Shown here: positions 6,001 through 9,514 of the stretch, piece after piece
Position numbering within the stretch: the stretch's first letter is position 1
How the letters are laid out: every line of letters begins with the position of its first letter
Assembly (NCBI GenBank): GCA_024643945.1
Contig: JAHELX010000205.1
Coordinates: forward strand, 1-9,514
DNA from: Anaerolineales bacterium
Lineage (GTDB): Bacteria > Chloroflexota > Anaerolineae > 4572-78 > NAK82
Direction: 5' to 3'
DNA length: 9,514 nucleotides
The notes under the pieces: generated by a model
Seen by the model: only the letters and a program-made list of their open reading frames with translations
The model's database searches: none
Told to the model about the DNA's origin: nothing
Position numbers and translations under genes: made by a program

Positions 6001-7058
6001 AGATTCTCTCGATTGTAGGAGCCCGACCTCAGTTCATCAAAGCCGCGCCTGTCAGTCGGGTCTTGCGGCAGCGACATACTGAAGTGTTGGTCCATACCGG
6101 CCAACATTACGACCACAACATGTCGGCGGTGTTCTTCGAAGAGCTGGATATCCCCGAGCCGGCTTACAACCTGGGAGTTGGCTCCGGCCCGCACGGACAA
6201 CAGACGGGGCGCATGCTGGAGACTATCGAGCAGGTGCTGCTTGACGAGCGGCCTGACTGGGTGTTGGTTTACGGCGACACCAATTCCACGTTGGCCGGGG
6301 CTCTGGCGGCGGTGAAGTTGCACATGCCGGTGGCGCACGTCGAGGCCGGGCTGCGTAGCTTCAACCGTCGCATGCCCGAGGAGCACAACCGGGTGCTGAC
6401 AGACCATGTGGCCGACCTGCTTTTTTGCCCTACCCAGACGGCGGTAGACAATCTGGCGCGCGAGGGCATCACGCGGGGGGTGCACAATGTCGGGGACGTG
6501 ATGTACGATGCGGTGCTGCACAACATCGGCATCGCCGAGCAACGCTCCACTATCCTGAACCGGCTGGGGCTCAAACCTGGACGCTACCTGCTGGCGACCG
6601 TACATCGCGCCGAGAACACCGACGACCCGGTTCGGCTGGCAGCCATCATAGAGGCATTGCGTGCCGTGTCAGAGCCAATTGTATTTCCGGCTCATCCGCG
6701 CGCCCGGTCGGCGCTGGCTAAGTTAGGCTCATCACCCCCGGCCAACGTACAACTCATCGAACCGGTAGGCTATTTGGACATGCTGCTGCTGGAGAAACAC
6801 GCCCGCCTGATTCTGACTGACTCAGGTGGTGTGCAGAAGGAGGCGTACTTCTTCGGCGTTCCCTGTGTTACCCTGCGGGAGGAGACAGAGTGGGTGGAGA
6901 CGGTGGAGACGGGATGGAACATAGTCGTAGGGACGGATCCAGAACAGATTGCGGCAGCGGTCGGACAACCAAGCCCGGTGGGAATACCACCAAGACTGTT
7001 TGGCGACGGATGGGCAGGTGCTCGAATAATAGACATCATCAGCTCTTCCATCAAATAA
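5997..7058 (+). CDS. wbpI: Non-hydrolysing UDP-N-acetyl sugar 2-epimerase (WbpI/WlbD-like; WecB family)
   Basis: This cytosolic GT-B-fold enzyme inverts C2 of a UDP-2-acetamido sugar through UDP elimination and re-addition. From GTG 5997 it has 353 residues, the family length. Key sites: GARPQFIKAAP (8-18), D94 in VYGDTNSTLAG, E116 in HVEAGLR, E129 in MPEEHN, H203 in TVHRAEN, and the UDP-binding TDSGGVQKEA (274-283) followed by REETEW. D, E, E and H correspond to the catalytic or binding set known in WecB. The GARPQFIKA opening and the NMSAVFFEEL and GRMLE blocks resemble WbpI/WlbD, which makes UDP-ManNAc(3NAc)A from the gluco epimer, more than E. coli WecB (GTRPEAIK). The three preceding enzymes supply exactly that substrate. 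UDP-GlcNAc 2-epimerase (WecB/MnaA) activity is the main alternative. It is the last gene of the tightly packed block. Confidence 0.9.
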   Translation: MKILSIVGARPQFIKAAPVSRVLRQRHTEVLVHTGQHYDHNMSAVFFEELDIPEPAYNLGVGSGPHGQQTGRMLETIEQVLLDERPDWVLVYGDTNSTLAGALAAVKLHMPVAHVEAGLRSFNRRMPEEHNRVLTDHVADLLFCPTQTAVDNLAREGITRGVHNVGDVMYDAVLHNIGIAEQRSTILNRLGLKPGRYLLATVHRAENTDDPVRLAAIIEALRAVSEPIVFPAHPRARSALAKLGSSPPANVQLIEPVGYLDMLLLEKHARLILTDSGGVQKEAYFFGVPCVTLREETEWVETVETGWNIVVGTDPEQIAAAVGQPSPVGIPPRLFGDGWAGARIIDIISSSIK

Positions 7059-7127
7059 TTATGAAAGACCGAAGGACATGATCGTCGACCGGTAGCTGCT
7101 GGATTCGACATATCAACTAACCCTGGC

Positions 7128-8624
7128 ATGATAGTGAGACAACAAGTTGTACGGCTGGCAAGAAACGCATTGACATATGGCGTGGGACAGGTATTAAACC
7201 GCGTCATCAGCTTCTTGTTGCTGCCTGTCTTTACTGCGTATTTGACCCCAGCCGACTATGGGATCATGTCCATCCTGGCGCTGATAGTCTTCGTCGTAAC
7301 CTCGGTCTTTTCGCTCGGGCTTGGAATAGCTACGGGGATATGTTACTTTGAAGGTAACAGCCAGGAGAGGAAAGAGACAACAATCTGGACGGCATTTATT
7401 ATTCTTGAAGTCAGTGTATCTATTTTGACACTAATAGGGCTCGTGTTTGCCCGACAGATAAGCTGGGTGGCATTTCTGACACCCGATTATCATTACCTGG
7501 TTACAATTTCACTATTGAGTACCTGCCTGAACATTTTAGTTATCCCTTTTATGCTTTACCTTCAGTTTGAGGAAAAGGTAAAAATCTTCGTGGCGCTGAC
7601 GGCCATCTCGACATTGGTTTCCATTGGCTCAAGCATCGTCATGGTCGTTATCTTAGAAAGGGGTGTTCAGGGGATGCTTGAGGGTCGACTGATAGCCCAG
7701 GCGATTGGCCTGGTTTTGTATGTGCTACCTGTAGTACCCAAGCTCAAGTTTCGATTCAGTCAGTCACTGGTCAAAGAGTTACTGCGAATGGGCGTACCAT
7801 TGATCCCCGCATTTGCTTCCGTGTTTGTTCTGCAGCAGATGAATAAGTATATCTTGCAATGGTTTGACGGACTGGAGGCGGTTGGGATCTACACCGTTGG
7901 TTATAACTTGGGATTCGTGATGAATTTGTTTGTTAGTGGGTTTACCAATGCATGGTATCCATACTTTATGTCTTTTGCAGATAAACACGCTGAAGCCCGA
8001 GTACTCTTTGGGCGTATTCTAACCTACTACATATTCGGCTTTGGTGCACTCAGTCTGCTCTTTTACTTGTTTGCTAAGCCAGTCGTGATGGTGATGACTC
8101 AGCCTGCTTTTCACCAGGCATACAAAGTGGTTGGCCTGTCCGCCACCGCCCAGTTTCTTACGGGTGTGTTCAGCCTAATACTGCCGGGTATGTACTTCAT
8201 GAAAGAGGTCAAGTATCAGAGTATAGTTCAATCAACTGCCGCCTTCATTGTGTTTGGACTCAATCTACTGCTTATCCCATGGCTTGGTTTTTTAGGGGCA
8301 GCTATAGTCCTGGCGTTAGGTCACCTGGTAATGGTCGTTTTGCAGCTAGCCTGGAACCTCGCGCGAAAGCACGTGTACCTCAAAGTTCAATATGAATGGA
8401 ATAGGGTCGCAAAGTTTATGTTGATCTACATCGGTTACCTCGTGTTAACACTCTGGGAACGGAACTCTTCACTGCCCACTGAGATTATCCTTTCCTGTCT
8501 CGCGGCTGCTTCGTTACCTGTCATTCTCTATTTCCTATTGAATGCGAGTGAAAGGCGGACTTTGTTGATGATTGGTAAGCAGTTTATTCCAAAGTTAGCA
8601 GGAAGAGCGTCATCAAACATTTGA
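7128..8624 (+). CDS. Wzx-like polysaccharide flippase (PST/MATE-type exporter)
   Basis: This 498-residue, very hydrophobic membrane protein probably has 12-14 transmembrane helices. It opens with ARNALTYGVGQVLNRVISFLLLPVFTAYLTPADYG (read in two blocks, residues 11-28 and 29-45), the N-terminal signature of Wzx/RfbX-type lipid-linked oligosaccharide flippases. Clear hydrophobic segments occur near residues 47-72, 89-107, 123-144, 153-175, 188-203, 224-236, 258-274, 298-325, 340-356, 369-385, 388-410, 430-443 and 454-471. An amphipathic linker follows residue 205. It would move undecaprenyl-linked repeat units across the inner membrane. ATG 7128 has no clear Shine-Dalgarno site, but an in-frame TGA at 7062 and no other start codon between leave it as the choice. 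The 69-bp gap and the fall in GC content relative to the epimerase mark it off from the preceding block. Confidence 0.87.
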   Translation: MIVRQQVVRLARNALTYGVGQVLNRVISFLLLPVFTAYLTPADYGIMSILALIVFVVTSVFSLGLGIATGICYFEGNSQERKETTIWTAFIILEVSVSILTLIGLVFARQISWVAFLTPDYHYLVTISLLSTCLNILVIPFMLYLQFEEKVKIFVALTAISTLVSIGSSIVMVVILERGVQGMLEGRLIAQAIGLVLYVLPVVPKLKFRFSQSLVKELLRMGVPLIPAFASVFVLQQMNKYILQWFDGLEAVGIYTVGYNLGFVMNLFVSGFTNAWYPYFMSFADKHAEARVLFGRILTYYIFGFGALSLLFYLFAKPVVMVMTQPAFHQAYKVVGLSATAQFLTGVFSLILPGMYFMKEVKYQSIVQSTAAFIVFGLNLLLIPWLGFLGAAIVLALGHLVMVVLQLAWNLARKHVYLKVQYEWNRVAKFMLIYIGYLVLTLWERNSSLPTEIILSCLAAASLPVILYFLLNASERRTLLMIGKQFIPKLAGRASSNI

Positions 8625-8693
8625 GTATGGGAACCTATTAGATAGGCTACACCAAAGTTGGGTGGAAACTTATCGGCCATTGTAAGTAACGTG

Positions 8694-8722
8694 CTGTGAT
8701 CATCAGCTAGCTGTTCTCACAG
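8694..8722. promoter_or_regulatory. Nested dyad upstream of the methyltransferase
   Basis: CTGTGA (8694-8699) pairs with TCACAG (8717-8722), enclosing the perfect 10-bp palindrome CAGCTAGCTG (8704-8713). The two are centred almost on the same base. This lies in the 124-bp gap between flippase and methyltransferase, 26 bases before the latter's ATG. No T-run follows, so a protein-binding site or mRNA structure is likelier than a terminator. A short CCTAT-TAG-ATAGG dyad sits at 8634-8646 just after the flippase stop. I see no convincing promoter in this gap. Confidence 0.35.
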
Positions 8723-8748
8723 GGCTCTGATTAGGACGTTGAGGGTTT

Positions 8749-9514
8749 ATGCATAAACAGGAGATTGATGCCAGAAATGCTGAGTTTTGGAATGAACTCT
8801 GTGGCTCTTCTTTAGCGCGATCTCTGGGCATTAGTGAGCCTTCCGTCGAGAATCTTCGTCGCTTCGATGAAGCGTACCTGGCGTTCTACCCCTATCTGGC
8901 CCAGTATGTTCTGAGGGAGGAATTGCGTGGTAAAAAAGTTTTAGAGATAGGCTTGGGCTATGGTACCCTGGGCAGTTTTCTTGCTTCCCAAGGGTGTGGC
9001 TACTGGGGGATCGACATAGCTAATGGCCCGCTAGCCATGATGCGTTACCGGTTCAGTTGTCTTGGACAAAATTCGGCAAACCAGGTACAAAGAGGCTCGG
9101 CACTTAAGTTACCATATAAGAGCGAATCTTTTGATTACGTCTACACGATAGGGTGCCTGCATCACACAGGAAACTTGAACCAAGCTGTGTCAGAGGTGTA
9201 CCGAGTGCTCCAGCCAGGCGGAAGAGCAATTGTGATGCTTTATCATCGCTATGCCTTTCGGCGAATGGTGAAGGTTCCTATCATGCGCGTGAGAGGTATA
9301 CTCTCGGCCAGTAATCGAGAAGAAGTCGAACGACGCATCCGGGCTCTCTATGATACTAGTGAACGTGGGGAAGCTGCACCTCATACCGACTATGTCTCAC
9401 GGGCTGAGGTTATGCATCTCTTCAATAAATTTTCACTTCTTAGAACTGAAGTTCAAAACTTTGACTCATATAGGGTGTTTAAGGGAAAGATCACTATACC
9501 CCGAGCAATACTAC
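8749..9514 (+). CDS. Class I SAM-dependent methyltransferase, partial (3' end outside window)
   Basis: An open frame from ATG 8749 runs 255 codons to the window end without a stop, so the C-terminus is missing. The translation shows a Methyltransf_11-type core: motif I VLEIGLGYGTLG (residues 64-75) for SAM binding, the acidic end of strand 2 at GIDIAN (87-92), ALKLPYKSESFDYVYTIGCLHH (in two parts, 118-130 and 131-139) for motif II and the following strand, and EVYRVLQPGGRAIVMLY (149-165). The first 60 residues form an N-terminal cap helix region. Residues after about 170 are basic and not recognised. The position after a flippase in a glycan locus suggests methylation of a sugar or lipid carrier, but nothing in the sequence fixes the substrate; methylation of a polyketide-like or small-molecule acceptor cannot be excluded. 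GAGGG lies 3 bases before the ATG, rather close. Confidence 0.85.
   Translation, partial: MHKQEIDARNAEFWNELCGSSLARSLGISEPSVENLRRFDEAYLAFYPYLAQYVLREELRGKKVLEIGLGYGTLGSFLASQGCGYWGIDIANGPLAMMRYRFSCLGQNSANQVQRGSALKLPYKSESFDYVYTIGCLHHTGNLNQAVSEVYRVLQPGGRAIVMLYHRYAFRRMVKVPIMRVRGILSASNREEVERRIRALYDTSERGEAAPHTDYVSRAEVMHLFNKFSLLRTEVQNFDSYRVFKGKITIPRAIL

Noticed and set aside
5886..6605. Long minus-strand open frame (239 codons) opposite the second HEPN gene and the epimerase.
   Set aside because: It lies antisense to strongly conserved enzyme sequence, shows no recognisable family, and is expected in GC-rich coding DNA.
7000..7030. TTGGCG and AATAAT as a possible flippase promoter inside the epimerase gene.
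   Set aside because: The spacer is 19 bases and the -10 match is weak; not supportable.
7078..7095. Mini-frame ATG ATC GTC GAC CGG TAG with GAAGGA just before it, resembling the flippase start (ATG ATA GTG).
   Set aside because: Only five codons, the ribosome site is one base from the ATG, and the frame differs from the flippase; most likely chance.

Overview
The window is about 9.5 kb of bacterial DNA dominated by one plus-strand gene cluster for a nucleotide sugar used in a surface polysaccharide. No RNA gene, CRISPR array, transposase or integrase was found. Codon use and the middle of the window are GC-rich, while the last 2.5 kb is visibly poorer in GC. Tight ATGA/GTGA gene junctions, an EPS-type MarR/winged-helix regulator and MNT-HEPN pairs inside a glycan operon would suit a Chloroflexota-like (Anaerolineae-type) genome. 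That assignment is an inference and is not proven by the sequence.

Layout. (1) 17-643 is a complete uridine kinase (udk), probably the end of an upstream unit. (2) 640-825 holds a possible 5' gene remnant with a coupled start, a near-perfect 21-bp stem-loop (684-729) and a good sigma70-type promoter (754-782). (3) 826-7058 is one tightly packed operon: regulator, Gfo/Idh/MocA sugar dehydrogenase, left-handed beta-helix acyltransferase, MntA-HepT pair 1, DegT/DnrJ/EryC1 aminotransferase, MntA-HepT pair 2, and a non-hydrolysing UDP-sugar 2-epimerase. Most junctions overlap by 4 bp; the largest gap is 11 bp. (4) 7128-8624 is a Wzx-like polysaccharide flippase. (5) 8749 to the window end is a partial class I SAM methyltransferase with no stop inside the window.

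How the genes fit together. The four enzymes match, in function and in order, the Bordetella wlbA-wlbB-wlbC-wlbD set (Pseudomonas wbpB, wbpD, wbpE, wbpI). These convert UDP-GlcNAcA through a 3-keto and a 3-amino intermediate to UDP-2,3-diacetamido-2,3-dideoxy-glucuronic acid and then to its manno epimer. The first enzyme of the route, a UDP-GlcNAc 6-dehydrogenase (WbpA), is not in the window. The flippase would export a lipid-linked glycan carrying the sugar, and the methyltransferase may decorate it. No glycosyltransferase is visible, so the locus must continue beyond the window.

The most striking point is that two different MntA-HepT (nucleotidyltransferase/HEPN RNase) modules sit between consecutive enzymes of this pathway. 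Each has its catalytic and target motifs intact, and each is translationally coupled to the next biosynthetic gene.
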